A stretch of DNA of 64,000 nucleotides from Cunninghamia lanceolata (Eukaryota; Streptophyta; Pinopsida; Cupressales; Cupressaceae). Position 1 is the first letter of the stretch, and every line of letters starts with the position of its first letter. Below are positions 20,195-33,450 of this stretch, piece after piece. A model generated the notes under the pieces. It was not told the origin of the DNA, searched no databases, and saw only the letters and a list, made by a program, of their open reading frames with translations. The position numbers were made by a program, and so were the translations under genes. The stretch is from the NCBI GenBank assembly GCA_027924645.1, contig BSBN01001225.1, positions 10,620,001-10,684,000 on the forward strand. Direction: 5' to 3'.

Positions 20195-22411
20195 CATCTG
20201 AGACTCTTTGCACTGCACTTGACTATCATACAAACATGGGGTGTTTAGTTTGTTATTTTCTATTTTTCTGTTTCATACACTAGGGTATAGGCTTTATTCT
20301 ATTACTGATGTTTGGTTTGTAGCTTTGTGGCATTTGTTGGGAAGAGACTTTGGGCTAAAACTACTAATACATTTGTTATAGGGATCCATTTGTGTGTTTT
20401 CATTTTTAACATAGGAACACTTGGTTTGGTGCTTTAAAATAAACTTTTGTGTTTAAAAGAGAAACATTTCAATTTGGTGCTCTAAAAAGAACAAGTGTTT
20501 TCTATGTTTGGTGCGCTTGCACATTTGTTAGGTAGTCACCAAAAGCGTGTCCGTCTATTGTTCCTCTTCCCTTGTATATGAGTATAAGGTAATGGAAAAA
20601 ACACATTGTGTTGTTTAAAGTATCCTCTCCTCATGCTATATGTGGTCTTAAGTGATGATAAATTACAACACCTTGATGTCTTGAGTACTTCCCTTTACTA
20701 CGATCTTGGGTCCAAGAGAACATAGCAACATAGTATTGCTTAATTATCCTCTCCCCTTGCGCTACATGAGATCTTGGGTGAAGAGAAAGAACAATATACA
20801 AGATTTCCATTTTTATTTTAGTAGGTGGCTTGCTTGGGAGTTCACCCCAGTGTTTGACCACAAGCACGTATCTCCAATAGGCTATACAAAGGGGCAAAAA
20901 TTGAAAGGTGAGATTAATCCATTTGTTCCATAGGGGTGGTCCTTGCGGTCCCAGGTGATTCTGGATGTGGGTTTGAGATTTCAGTCTCCCATTACTACTA
21001 AGGCATGGTGTTATTAGGAGTTCCCTCAATATGAACCAATTGTTGGAGAATCCTAAGACCTTTTAGCCATTTATCATTGCGGTGCAAGGAATCTGGATGG
21101 TACCCTAAAGTTACTTACCATGTAGGGTCTTTGGTTGAGGTGACATAGTTCCTTGATTGGGTCTTATCCTTTCTAGTCGAGAGGTGTCAAGATGATCTAG
21201 GATCTTGGCATACTCTAGTTACCCACTCCAATTACTCCTATTTAAAATCACCGAAAGGTGAGGTAAGCCTACTTTGGTAAACAACCTTTACTAAGTTAGC
21301 TAAGTTGTACTTGCTTTATTGTTTGTGAACCAAGGCCAAGTGAGATTTATGGTAGAAAGCTTGCAAAATACCATACCTTCTAAAAAGTCAAGAATCACAA
21401 AAACAACCAAATCTCTATGCTAAGTGTTTTCTATGTTTGTTGTGTTTTTCTGATCATCAAAACAAATTGAAACATCACTCAAAAAACTTGAATTTAGGTC
21501 ACAAATAGACAGAGCACCACAATTGTAGGTTTTTGCTACGTAACTGTAGGTTCCTGCTATGCAATTGATAGCTTCTGCAATGCACTTGTTAGACATAAAA
21601 CCATAACTGAACATGCTTGAGTCACAATTGACCAATTCTAAAATGCATCTGTAGGATTTAGCATCATAATTGAGGTCTTTAGAAATGTATTTGCCTAAGA
21701 TAGAAACATTAGGGAAATTTTAGGATATCCACACTCCTCTGATGTAGATAGTGATCCTATACTAGTACCATAGACTTGTTCAACCCATCCATTTACATTA
21801 GTTAAGGCTAACTTGCATAGCCTAGTTGGTCTTACTCCATCCATTGTATTCACTTAGTTCACCTTGCATTGATCAAAATAGCATTTGTCATTCCAGGTCA
21901 TCTTTAGTTTCAATCATCTCTGAGGTTTGGAATTAGGAAAATTTGTCACACTTGATCCTATCTTTGTTACAAACTTGGAATTGTCAAAACCTTATCATTC
22001 TCTATTCACAATCAACCAACAAGTTGGACCTAAAACTCACAAGTCTAGTTTAGGTTCACCTTTTTCAATCAGAAAGTTGGGTCTAACTCATTGTCTAGTT
22101 TAGACTCACTTCAATCATTAATTCCTTTAGCACTATCCTTTCAAGGTCTTGACAATTTCAACTAGTCACTTTGGTAGATCATAGTTTGCCTTAGTATCCT
22201 CTCTTTCAAAGCTCAAGTCACATACCCATTAGCCCCAAAGCATTCTCATAGCTTCATTGTCACTTACCATTTCCCTCATGTTAGTCTTAGTTGCATTTGT
22301 CATTCCTATAACCAAAAGAAATCCCATAAACATAGTTGCATAGTGGTCTTGTATTGTCATCCTTAGCATTGAAAACCTATCAAGTCTTATATGGTTGCAA
22401 CAAGGTCACAA
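20195..22411. other. No recognisable gene; probable leader or LTR remnant of element E
   Basis: About 2.2 kb between the F LTR and the gag start of E. Short frames here (for example a 132-residue one at 20631-21029) show no known domain and no codon-like pattern. Its place just upstream of E's gag makes it a candidate for E's leader and possibly its 5' LTR. I could not find a matching copy downstream of E or a convincing primer binding site. Confidence 0.5.
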
Positions 22412-24763
22412 ATGAAGAGAAAGGGAGTGGATTCCTTAGATCATCCCCACAACAATCTCACTAACACAATGAGATTTGGATCTTCCTCTAACTAACAACA
22501 TGAGTCTCACTCTCACATGGAAAATCCCTTTGAGAAATATACCTTACATGAGGTTGAACAAGGGGTAACACAACAAGAGATAGAGGAAGCCACTCAAGAT
22601 CCTATGCTATTGCAAATATTAGATGAGATGGAAAATCCCCAAACTTACCTCATGCGACTTTTACAAAATGGAACCAAACTTCCCATGGGTGTAGACATAA
22701 ACATGATTATAGGTTCACCCTCGAACAATGTCACACAAAGTCAAGATCACACAACATCTTCAACTAGTCATTTGAATCCTAGACAAGAACACACCAACAT
22801 ACCTTTTGGGTAAACCTCACATGACACCACTACTGTCAACATTCCTCCACCATTTGGAACAAGCAATATCAATCCCATTTCCCAATGAATGAACATTGAA
22901 AATACAATTGCTTCAATGAGCACAAACCCCATAGGTCAAAACATGAATGTACAAGGGTCAAAAAGACAAAGAAAGATACACATAGTGACCCCATGAACAC
23001 GAGGGACTAATACCACACCAAATGCAAATGTAACTTTTGGGTCTCAACCAAATAATAAATTGAACCACCACATAGACCCTCTTGGCCAAAACAATAATGT
23101 GTCTAACCAAGGTGCTAGTGCATCTCATGCCTATTCAAATCCCATATAGCAGCAAGTCAACCCAAACATCCTTTTTCAAACAACTTCCAACCCACTCCTA
23201 GATCAAAACAATACAAGTGTTCCACCACATTTTCAATACATAAATCCAAACACCACTTATGTACCAAATACTCAAAATCAAAACTCAACTTCACTACATA
23301 GCCATCTTAACACAAACATCAATCCACTTGTTGTAAACATGGGATCTCAAAACACACCTATTGCAAACATAGGAAATCCCTATCAAAATGCAATTGCAAA
23401 TGTTGTCGACACATTGTTGTCCTCTGTGGAGGTCTTAGCACATGAGATGCATTCATTAAAACAACAACTATCCAACATGCAAGTTTCTAAAAATAAGATA
23501 GCATACTCCATGGAATATTTGTGCCCATACCCTATTGATAGGAGTATCTATATGCCTCCTTTTTTGCAAAACTATAGTGTGCCCAACTTCAACAAGTATA
23601 GAAGAAAAGGGAGCCCTATTGAACATGTACGTGAATTTCATACTTCATGTCTATAACTTGCATTCGACCAAACGTACCTAATAAGATTATTCCCACAGAG
23701 TGTCGCGGGTCAAGCACTCGAGTGGTTTGCACATCTTCCCATGGGAATAAGAACATGGACCAAACTAGCGGATTTAAATTCATAGCCCACTTTTCCTACA
23801 ACATTGAGACAGATGTAAATGTTGCAACATTATGTCATACAAAACAAGAAGATGGAGAAACATTTCTCTCTATGTTTGAAAGATGGAGAAGTTTGGCTAG
23901 CAAATGTCCATGCCGTATACCTGAGAATCAATTAGTCCCAATCTTTGTGGAGAACTTGAACACAAAAATTATGCACCAACTCCAAATACATTATTGCACT
24001 ACCTTTGGGGAAGTTGTTTTGAGAAAGGAATAGCAATTGAGAAAGCCCTTATTGCTAAGGGCTACAATCAAAATTTTCAACAAAAATCAAAGCAATCCAA
24101 ACACTTCCTATGACAAAAAGAAAGTTCTAGTCTAGGAATAAGAATGTTACAAACAATAGGGTAGTTGATGTGAAAGTGATAAACAAGAGTGGCCCCATCC
24201 TTACTCTCAAGGTGCTAACACCAAACAATCCAACACCCATTCAACAACAAGCAACAAATGTCATTGAAAACAATCAAATATGGGCTCCCCCAAGAACAAA
24301 CCCTCCAAAATGGAACTATACACCCCTACTAGAACTGATTGAGTCAATCCTAAAGAAATTATTACAATCCAACTTTACTCAACTTCTGAAGATTAAACAA
24401 TATGATCCAGCCTTCAAGCCTCCTTCATGGAATGATAAGGAATTTTGTGAGTATCATCGGATAAAATGACATATGATCTCAAACTATTACAAGCTAAAGA
24501 ATATGATTCAAGATCTTATCAAATGCAGCGACATAGTCTTAGATAATCCTCAAGGGTCCTCCAATACCGATCATACCATCTTCACAAATCCTTTACAAGA
24601 CCATGGATTGGGAAAGGCCTCTAGTTCTAGAACTAAGACCAATGAGCAACCCAACTATAACCATGTTGCTTACAAATACATTGTCAATAGCATCCGAGCA
24701 TATGATAAGAACATCTCCGTGATTTCCATCAAGTCTCATCCTGAGTGTGTCATTACTACCTGA
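22412..24763 (+). pseudogene. gag: Element E gag
   Basis: The ATG at 22412 opens MKRKGVDSLDHPHN and is soon followed by a TAA. Open pieces include EEATQDPMLLQILDEMENP (matching the equivalent segment of A), the low-complexity Asn/Gln/Thr-rich centre (22800-23340), the capsid-like AYSMEYLCPYPIDRS and SVPNFNKYRRKGSPIEH, then ETFLSMFERWRSLASKCP and IPENQLVPIFVENLN. The zinc-like motif begins CEYHRIK, with a stop replacing the next residue. At least two frame changes occur, near 23650 and 24040-24170. Confidence 0.83.
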
Positions 24764-25900
24764 AATCTATGTTGACCTTATGAAGCTCTCCATCCAATGT
24801 ACAGCCAAAGTCCTAATACAATCTCTTGGACCATCTAAAAAAGACCCCTACGTAAATATCCATCTTTGAGCTACTCTGATTATCTCTGAAACATAAGGCC
24901 ATCTTAGAGAAAGCCTTGCTAGAATCATCCATCCCTATGGATCTCAATGTTAACCAATTCCATGCCATGGTAGGACACTTGGCTACCACCAATCACATTA
25001 CATTCACTAAGTGTGACTTGCCTTTGCATAGACCTAACCATATCGATCCCTTGCACCTTAAAGTTTTCATCAATAAGCATAAGATCCGATGAGTATTGGT
25101 AGATGGTGAAGCTGGATTAAACATATATCCTTTGAAATTAGTCATGATATTGGGACATTTTGAGGCCTATGTGGACCCATCCAAGAGAATTTTTATCAAG
25201 GCCTATGATGATGTAGAACATTCCTCTAAGGGTGTGATCTCACTTCCTATGAGAGTTGGGCCCACTACTTTGAGTACTATGTTCCATGCCTTAGACCTAG
25301 ACATCCCTTACAACCTCATCCTTGGTCACCCATGGATTCATGCCATGAAGGTCATGCCATCCACCTACCACCAATGCATCACCTTTCCATATAACAGCAC
25401 AAAAATCACCATAGTTGGTGATCTTGATGCTTTCCAATATTATAGCCACTTGAGAGAAACACCTCTACATCAAGTGTCTATTAAAAGGGGAATCCCACCT
25501 TCCACTTCATCTCATTATATAGATCTATCCACACTATCAAAATCTGCCACTACATTAATTCCATCTCTCAACACTAAGGTTCAGATCCATGACAAAGGAT
25601 GTGGAGAGTGTAAAATGGAGAGCTCATACTGCATTGGCAAGCTTCCAATATCACTAAAGTCTCATAGAAAACCCAACCCAATCAAACCTAAGGATACTAT
25701 TTGTGCTACCCCCACCACCTTCTGTAAATGGGGTGAATTAAGCAAAGAAGATATAGACGAGGATGTATCTACATGGCTCTACAAAGATGATAAAGAAGTA
25801 ACACATGTGTGACTACCAGTAGAACAGTATGGGAAAGGATATGAATTTGTAAAACAACAAGGATATGATGGACACAATGGACTTGGTCCAAACAAAAATA
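24764..25900 (+). pseudogene. Element E protease with G-patch-like tail
   Basis: The retropepsin region has VLVDGEAGLNIYPLKL as the active-site segment (IDGSTGLNI in A), ILGHPWIHAMKVMPSTYHQ and later WLYKDD. The stop at 25810 (TGA) ends the longest open piece. The same frame then reads VKQQGYDGHNGLGPN, the counterpart of A's G-patch-like segment. The Ser or Thr after the active-site Asp is replaced by Gly, as in A. A stop (TGA) lies just before VLVDGEAG. Confidence 0.8.
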
Positions 25901-26492
25901 GGACATAATCCATACAACTGAGTATTCTACCTTGAAACAAACGATTAGGGTACACATCACTAAGAGGGAATGCTCCTAGTGCTAAGTTACTATTGGGTAA
26001 GGATGCAAGTGCTTCTAAAGACATTGAGACATCAAGAGACCATCCCGAGCCCGAACCTTCTCAAACTAACCTACCCAAGGGCTTTGTCTAGATTAGCATC
26101 TTCTAGGACCCTGATCATACCTCTATATGCACCTTAACTCCCCTATCCCTAAGCTATATTAATGTTGATGATGACTTTCCTTTAGTCCACCCCCAACTAA
26201 TAGACTCAGACCAATAGGCACCACCTAGCTTGGATTTATTCAAAAATGATGAAGCTATTGCTGAGTTTATGGGACTCTGAGAAGGCATACCAAGCAGGGA
26301 TCATAAGGTTGGATACATCATGGATCTTGATGACACAACCTACTTTGGACAGTCCATTCCATCCTTTAGTCACAAAAGTGAAAATGAAAAGAATAAAAAT
26401 AAGTTTCTAGGTGAAAATTGAAAGGCACCTTTGGACTGTGAAAAAGTAAAAATAAAGGACATATTCGAGGGTCAAAACATCTTTGAGGTGCC
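25901..26492 (+). pseudogene. Element E protease-to-RT linker, cut by element B
   Basis: Fragments such as LDLFKNDEAIAEFMGL, DHKVGYIMDLDDTTYFGQ and VKIKDIFEGQNIFEV match the linker of element A in order. The sequence ends at 26492, where the LTR of B begins. Confidence 0.78.
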
Positions 26493-27760
26493 TGTTGATG
26501 ATTGTTTTTACACATTCATAACAAAAGTTAAAATTCACAAAATGAACCTAACTGTCTTGAAAGATATGAAGAAATCAATTAAGATTACTTAATCCCAAGT
26601 TACGATATGGTCAGGTCTTGACCTTGTGGAGAGTTTAGTAGGTTACTATGAAGCTGTAATATGCAAGGGGCCTTACTTGATTTAAGGTGATTTATGACTC
26701 ACTAGACTTGAATTATGCAAATTGTTACAAAGATCAACAAATTATCTATCTCTTTGCATAAATTTGTTACTGTATCACAAAGCTTTATATGATTTATATT
26801 AAAACAAGATTTTCTTTTCAGATATTATGAAGATTGCCAAATATTAACTCAATTGTTCCTATTTCTTTCAAATGTCAGACAATCTCCTTTAAATTGCTGT
26901 GTTTAAGTTAAGTATTTCAAATGTTTGGGAAAAGTTAGAGAAATTTAAATTGAACTTCATTCTACTACATGATCTAAATGTTCTATTATCGACGTTATAA
27001 GCAGTACAACAAACTTGATTAAATCCACATACTAAACCTTTAAATGTACGCCCTGAGTATTTTCATGAACATACATTCAAGATTGCAAGCTTTTGAAGAG
27101 ATAATATTTCAAATACAAACAAGAGCTAGAAAACACTCTAAAAGTAGACACAGAATTCCAGATACATTTGTATTCAAAATATACAGTCACATATGATTTA
27201 CAATGTATGAATGACTCCTTCATTCATTAATTAACTTGCAGAAAAATTACAAAACATCTTAAAGATACAGTATGGAAGCTAGATTCTCCACGCATTCCTT
27301 AATGTAGACACAGGTGACCTCCTTTAAACTAAAATACTCCTTCTACTTAAAGTCTTTGAAAAAATTTCAATTGCTAGCTATCTTCTAAAAATCCCTTTGT
27401 AATTAATGTACAAGTGGCAAAGTTCCTTATATAGATTTTGAACTTCTCATTGCTATGGCTACTAACTTCATCTACAGTTGAGATCCTTCCATTATTAATC
27501 AAGGGTGCACATTCATCCCCAACTGTCTGTCAAAATATCTAAATGGGCATCTTTTTTCTCTCAAAGGATGCTGTTGGAATTTTTCAAAAATAAGATTTCC
27601 CTTTTCTTTGATTTTCTCTCACTGATACTCTTTACTTGACTTTCTCTCAAAATTGTTACTTCCTTCACCATTTCTATTCTTTCAAGTATGTTTCGAAATT
27701 ATTGATTACACCTTCCACAAAGGTGCAGTCTCCTCCTGGACTCTTTGTCCATATATATTC

Positions 27761-30700
27761 CTATAGAGCAACTCCTTTTAATTTCATTTCTCTGTTATCT
27801 GATCATTCACTCCTTTTCTTGTACTTCCTCATTTTAGCACTGTCTTCCACTAATGAATCCATCATCTGTTTGCTCATATATGCTTCAAGATTTTCTATGC
27901 ATGGTGTAAAAATGGCATTAAACTCTGCTAAGGCCCTTTTCAATTCGTATGCTAGTATATCCATGCATTCATGCTTTAGGAGTCTTTCTATTATCTTCTT
28001 GTGCATTTTAATCATTTCATCTTCTTTTCCTTCTAACCCTTGGGCAACTGTTATACATTTTCTAAGATTATCTTCCTCAAATTTGAGTTCCAATCTCACC
28101 TGTGGTACCTGATTTGCCATTGCAATAGTAATTACTCCTTCATTGATCAACTCTTCTACTCTTTCTCCAACTTTTGTAAACTGTTCCAGTTCAAACCTAC
28201 ATTCCTCTTTTCTGGACTGGTAATTATGTACAAGCATCATGCATTTGCTCTTTTCTCTTGCAACTTTATCCCAACTTTTCACAGCCTGTTTTATTATTTG
28301 CTTACCTTCTTGTATAAAATCTTTGAACCATTCATCAAGGATATTAGCCTTGAGCCTTTTATTTTCCATGTCCCTTATTTCTTCTTTGGATACCACTGTT
28401 GTCACTGGGCAATTCTAGGACTATGGTATTGGGATCAAATATCCCTTTAATAAATTACTGTAATTGGACAATATGTCCCTTTAAATACTCTTGCTTGTCT
28501 TTGTCTTTTCTCAGCAACTCTACTGTCACTTGGTGCATATCCTCCCACTTAGTGATGTTCTGTTCCCGTGTAGTATGCCCAAGGTCCACATTTAGTATCT
28601 TATACTCTTCTAAGGTTATTTCACCTTTTTCTTTTTCTTTCTGTGGTATGCCTAGGTTCAACATTCTAGATCCATCTGGACCTCTCTGTATAGCTGACAT
28701 TGTCCTAGCCTTTCTTCTTTCTTTCCATTGTGTCTTCTTACCTAACAAACTCTTGATGTCAATTGGTACCAATTGTACCTCTTTCTTTTCTTTCCTTATC
28801 TCTTCTCCCAACCATGCAGGAATTTCCTTAGTGTCTTCTGTAGTTTTAACTTCATCAATTACCTCCTCATGAGGTTTCTCTGTTTCTACTTCTCCTTGTT
28901 GCTGTTGTTCCTATTGCTGTTCTTGTTGTTGTTATTGTTCATGTTGCTATTCTTGTTGTTGTTGTTGTTGTTGTGGAATTTACTGTTGAGGTGGAGGCTC
29001 TTGGTCCATGGGATTATCTTGCTATTTGGATTCACCCTCATTTTCTTCTTCTATTTCTGTGTCTCCTGCATCCTTAGCTTCTTCTTCATGATCTTCTCCT
29101 TTTGATGACTCTTTTTCTTGATCCTCCTCTATATGTATTTGTTCTACATTTGGCATGTTTACACCCTCTGTTGTTTCCTCAGTTTTATTTTCTTCAACAT
29201 TTTTTGTTTGTGCTTCCTCTTTAGGCTTCTTGGTTATATCTTTTGTTTTATCTGTATCCTCTATCTGTACCTATTCTGAATGTATAGGTGAACTTGCCTT
29301 TGCATCATCTTCTTTTACTTCTTTTTCTTGTTCCTGCATATTTTCTATGTTCTTTTCTTCCTCGCTTTGTTCATCATACATATTCAACATATTCAAGACA
29401 TCTACACCTGAAGTGTCAACTTTTGTTTCTTCTTCTGCTTGAGCATGCTTTTCTGTGATTATCTCCTCAGGTGTACCCTCTTTCTCAGTTTCTTCAATTT
29501 TATGTGCCTCCTCTTGCACATCTTTAATGATTTCAGGAGATACTAAGGTACCAAATGGATGCACTGTCTCTGATTCTTCCTGTACCTTCTCCTCTTCATG
29601 CTCTGAGCTTTGCTCAATCTCCATCTCTACCATAGTGTTTATTTCTTCTTCTATTTCTATTTCCTTCCTAGCATACATTCCTCTTTCTTCACTATCACTA
29701 GTATCACTTCCAATGTGAACAATTTCAATAGTTTGTTTGGCTTTATGTGTTTCTGACTCTTGCAACATTTCTCTAGCCAACTTTGTCTTCACTTGAACAT
29801 ATGTTTGTCTCTTTTCTGATGAAGTGGAGGCACTAGGCATTTTATTCAACTTTTCACCTACTTGTTGTGCTCCTATTCCCTCACTTGTTTTAGAAGGCTC
29901 CCCTTTTGATAAACTTATTGGTATTACCTTCCTAATTTGATGTCCTACTACCCCTTTGGAAGTCTATGCTTCCTATGCACTAACCTCATGACTTAGTGAT
30001 TTTGCATCCACAAAAGTATCTGATGCCACTGCTATTGTTATCCCCAATGCATAGAGATCCATTAAAGTAGCATTCTTGTCTTTTTCAATAATCTTAGTCT
30101 CTACAACTTTCCTTTTCTTCCTATAAAAACATTGAATATCTTCACTGGATTCTCTTACTCTTTTCCTTCCTTTCTTCGGATAGGTGATTTCTTTTCCTTC
30201 AGCTTTAAGTTCCTCAATTCTATCTTCTAACCATGTTTTCAAAAATAATATAATTGGTTTGGACAATATGTCCAAAGATGTGTTCCAAGGCTGTGACCAA
30301 TCAAGCTCTATAATAGCAGTCAATCTAGCCTCTGGATAACTGTGATGCAGTTGTTTATCATCCTCTTGAACTTTTGGGGTAACACATATGTCACCTATGG
30401 ACCTCATTTGGTCAATTGTTAGTCTTTTATGGGCTCTTTTCCTTACTTCCCTATCATTTTTGCAGTCAACCCAAAAATCTTCAATATGTATCTTATGTTT
30501 ATACTTTTTATCAACAAAGTTTTGGATCCTATGGAAAGGATCAAATCTCCTGACTAAATCAAATTCCTAAAAGCCATAATATCTTAATTCTTTCTCTAAA
30601 TATCCTACAACCTCTTCACTAAAATAGAAATATCTACCAATAGCCCAAGGCAACTTCGAATTTCCACTATTGAACTTCTTCTTATACATTTTAAAGGCAT

Positions 30701-31848
30701 TTAAATTATGTCTTGAAAACTCCAAAACAATCAATTTATTAGAAGGATACTAAGGTAACATAAAGGGTTTTCCCTCAAATCCTTTAGTTCTGATATAAGT
30801 AAAACATTCAAATTGAATGAACCAAGAACTATGCAATCCAATTGCATCCTCTGCATTTGTAGACAATCTTTTATTAGGTTCCTGTCTCAAAACTCTCACC
30901 ATGTAAGTATAAAACACATCATTGACCAAAGCAAACTTCTTCAGTACATTTATCCTCTTGTAGGTCAGGATAGTGTTCATATACTAAATTCTGACCAGGC
31001 CCATTCCCTAGGGTACCAACCCTTTCTATTCCATGTATGTATGGTCTAATCTCTATTGTACATGAATATAACAAGTAAGAAGACAAATAAAAGGTCATCA
31101 TCTTTTGTTTTCTCAGCATGGCTTGTTTCCATATAGTTGTGCTTATTGCTTTGGCCTAGTGGATCTGCCCTTGCTCTTTTTCTCCCGCTCTTATGAACTC
31201 AATAACAGTGAACATCCATGGTTCACATTTGGTACCATCTCTCAGTCCTACCAATCTACTCAGTATTGTGATCATCAAATAGATTTCTTCCTTGAAGTAT
31301 ATTCTCATCAAATTCTTATGCACCCTGGCTACAACCTTGGGCTTATTTTTTAGGTTGTACCAACTGTGAAATATTTTACCTTTGCACTCCCTTTCATTTG
31401 TATGAAAGTCCTCATTATATTGATCTATATCAATATCTCTCATTTTCTCATTGATTTCCAATCCAAATGTCTTCGCAATCCCCTCTGTGGTTAAATCAGC
31501 AATAAGTCTATCATACAACACAATCTTCTTGGTAGCTGGATCATATAAAGTTACACAGTCTAAACACAAATCTCTGGCCTCCATAGCCAATGGGAAACTT
31601 GCAGCCTTGTACAGTCCACTCTCCCATATACATTTCATATCTTGTGAAGCATCCGCAACAGTGATTTTCTGTAAAACATCATCTGCATCATAATTTCCAA
31701 TGTTTGTATCGGTTCCTACTCCACTCATACTAATTAGGGACAGATATCCTTTGTGCAAGGGTAATTCTTCTTTTTCTATCTCTTTAAGTGGTTTTCTCTC
31801 TTTTTTCACCTCGCCCCCTGGGTCTATCTTTTTCTACCTCGGGGCCAT
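27761..31848 (-). pseudogene. LTR-encoded protein of element B, left copy
   Basis: This frame of about 1,360 codons lies wholly inside the LTR, in the same direction as gag and pol. I do not recognise the family. Residues ~1-430 look globular and helical, with DRLIADLTTEGIAKTFGLEI, NERECKGKIFHSWY and EPWMFTVIEFIR as landmarks. Next comes a Lys/Glu-rich part with a basic patch (KKGRKRVRES), an acidic stretch, a Gln/Glu tract, and a C-terminal ~300 residues with coiled-coil character (EVERVEELINEG, HKKIIERLLKHE). Stops are TAG at codon 5 (also in the other copy), at 31156 (Trp to stop), in the Gln tract, and at 27803. A one-base insertion near 30950 and a two-base loss near 28415 shift the frame. 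Confidence 0.72.
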
Positions 31849-32329
31849 CCTGTGAAACAATGCATCTTTTAAATTCTTCATTTTACCTTTTACCTAGGGT
31901 TTTATTGTGAATTTCCTTTTTTACCATTTTACCCTAACCCAGTTTGTCCTTTTTATTTTGACTTTTAAATTTGTAATTTACCATTTGAAATGTAACAACA
32001 TTTTGGGATAAATACTTGTATATCTTGACCACTTGACTTCAATCGTTGACTTACTTTTACCATTTTACTTTCATCCAGCTACCGTAATTCCTTCGGCCTG
32101 GTGAATTCCACTCAGTTTCTATAACACTTCTCCTTCTCTGCAATTTTAATTCTTACCAATGTATATTTGAAAGTGAAATAACATTAAAATTACCCTAACT
32201 CTCATTAAATTTTACTCTTTTTTGAGTGTTAAATCAGCATTAATTACATCAATTAATGCACCAAATGTTCAACCTTCTATTTCAGTGTTTGCATTTTAAA
32301 CCTTTTTTACCGTTAGTTTAATTTCAGCA

Positions 32330-33450
32330 TACATCCCGTTTTCTTTGTATGTTATCCTTTGTATGCTATCTTTGTATGTTATCTTTGTATCCTCTAATAT
32401 ACAAACACATATGCAAACAACCATAACTAACATTTTTTCCTTTTTTCCTTTTTGTCCATACTTGTATCTTTTGCTTTGTATATTGCTCTTTGCATGTCTC
32501 ATTATATACAAGTGCATATACAACAACCTATACAAACCCTCTCTTTACCTTTTATCCCGCGTGATGCCCTTTTATTCCTTTATATCTCGAATATGTATAT
32601 CATAAATATATAATCATTTAAACATACAAAGTCTTTTCTATATTGAACTTCCTTTTGACATTTGGCTTGTACCTCCTATTTGCTTCTTTCAACTTGTACA
32701 TCGGCTTGTATATCGAACATATACATTGTTATTATACAAGCCCGACGTGCAAGCGGTGGAACCCACATTAATTTTCCCTTGTATCTCCATGATACAGTAA
32801 TACTTGTATCAAAACCCTTAGATACAAGTCCAGATACATACAAACATTTGTATCTCCCTCTTGCAGACTTTTTCCCTTTTATGAACCATATTTCATAACT
32901 TCTCAGATCCCACATTGTATACAAAGTGAAATGCATCTTTTAATATGCATTGAGTCATGATGCATCGTTTATATCAGATTTTAATTTTCTTTGAGTTCCA
33001 CATTGTATGTATGCCGAAATGTATCTAACGGAAGCATACACATACAAAGCATGAAACATACCTCAATAAAACCTCATTTCATATTCTTTTTGATTCCACG
33101 ATATGTATATAGCTTTGTATACCCACTTTGTATGTTTTCCCTTTGCCAAACATACAAACCTAAAATGCATCCAACGGACTTAACCGATTATTCATTTAAA
33201 CTTTGAACTCTGTCGGGCCTGACTTGTAAGGATAAAGCATTAGTGAAATACATATAAGTCTAATAATGTAATAAACCCGATGACTCCTCTATGCGACTCA
33301 TACAATGACACAACATACAAATGACCTTGTATATGCAACATACAAGCCCTCTCATAGTACATTTTACTAAAAACATACATATCTTGCAAAATATTGGGAA
33401 TTTTAAAATGTTTCAAAAAGCAACCCTTACTCATTTTTGACAAGGAATTC
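32330..33450. repeat. Dense TTGTAT/ATACAA motif field in B's U3
   Basis: More than 30 copies of TGTAT or its complement ATACA occur in about 1.1 kb, in both orientations and at irregular spacing, often as TTTGTATG or CATACAAA. The right LTR has the same field at 54660-55700. The U3 of element C's LTRs has a sparser, similar set. Confidence 0.7.

Larger units (their letters stand above)
22412..26492 (+). mobile_element. Element E: Tat-like Ty3/gypsy element, left part
   Basis: Plus-strand gag, protease and linker of an old element of the same general type as A. The element continues at 55977 after the insertion of element B. The bases GTGCC at 26488-26492 recur at 55977-55981 as B's target-site duplication. 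Joining the two flanks restores the coding frame across the junction (FEV then PKYGG). It is the most decayed element in the window, with stops of many types and several frameshifts. Confidence 0.88.

Noticed and set aside
20631..21029. 132-residue minus-strand ORF in the gap before E
   Set aside because: No recognisable domain, no ATG context or neighbour to support it; most likely chance.
20195..22411. 5' LTR of element E
   Set aside because: No matching copy downstream of E's integrase and no convincing primer binding site; recorded only as a possible leader remnant.
28773..29105. Leu/Phe-rich plus-strand ORFs that look like membrane proteins (also 51138-51470)
   Set aside because: They are the complement of the Gln/Glu tract (CAA/CAG/GAA) in the LTR ORF, giving runs of Leu and Phe; not real membrane segments.
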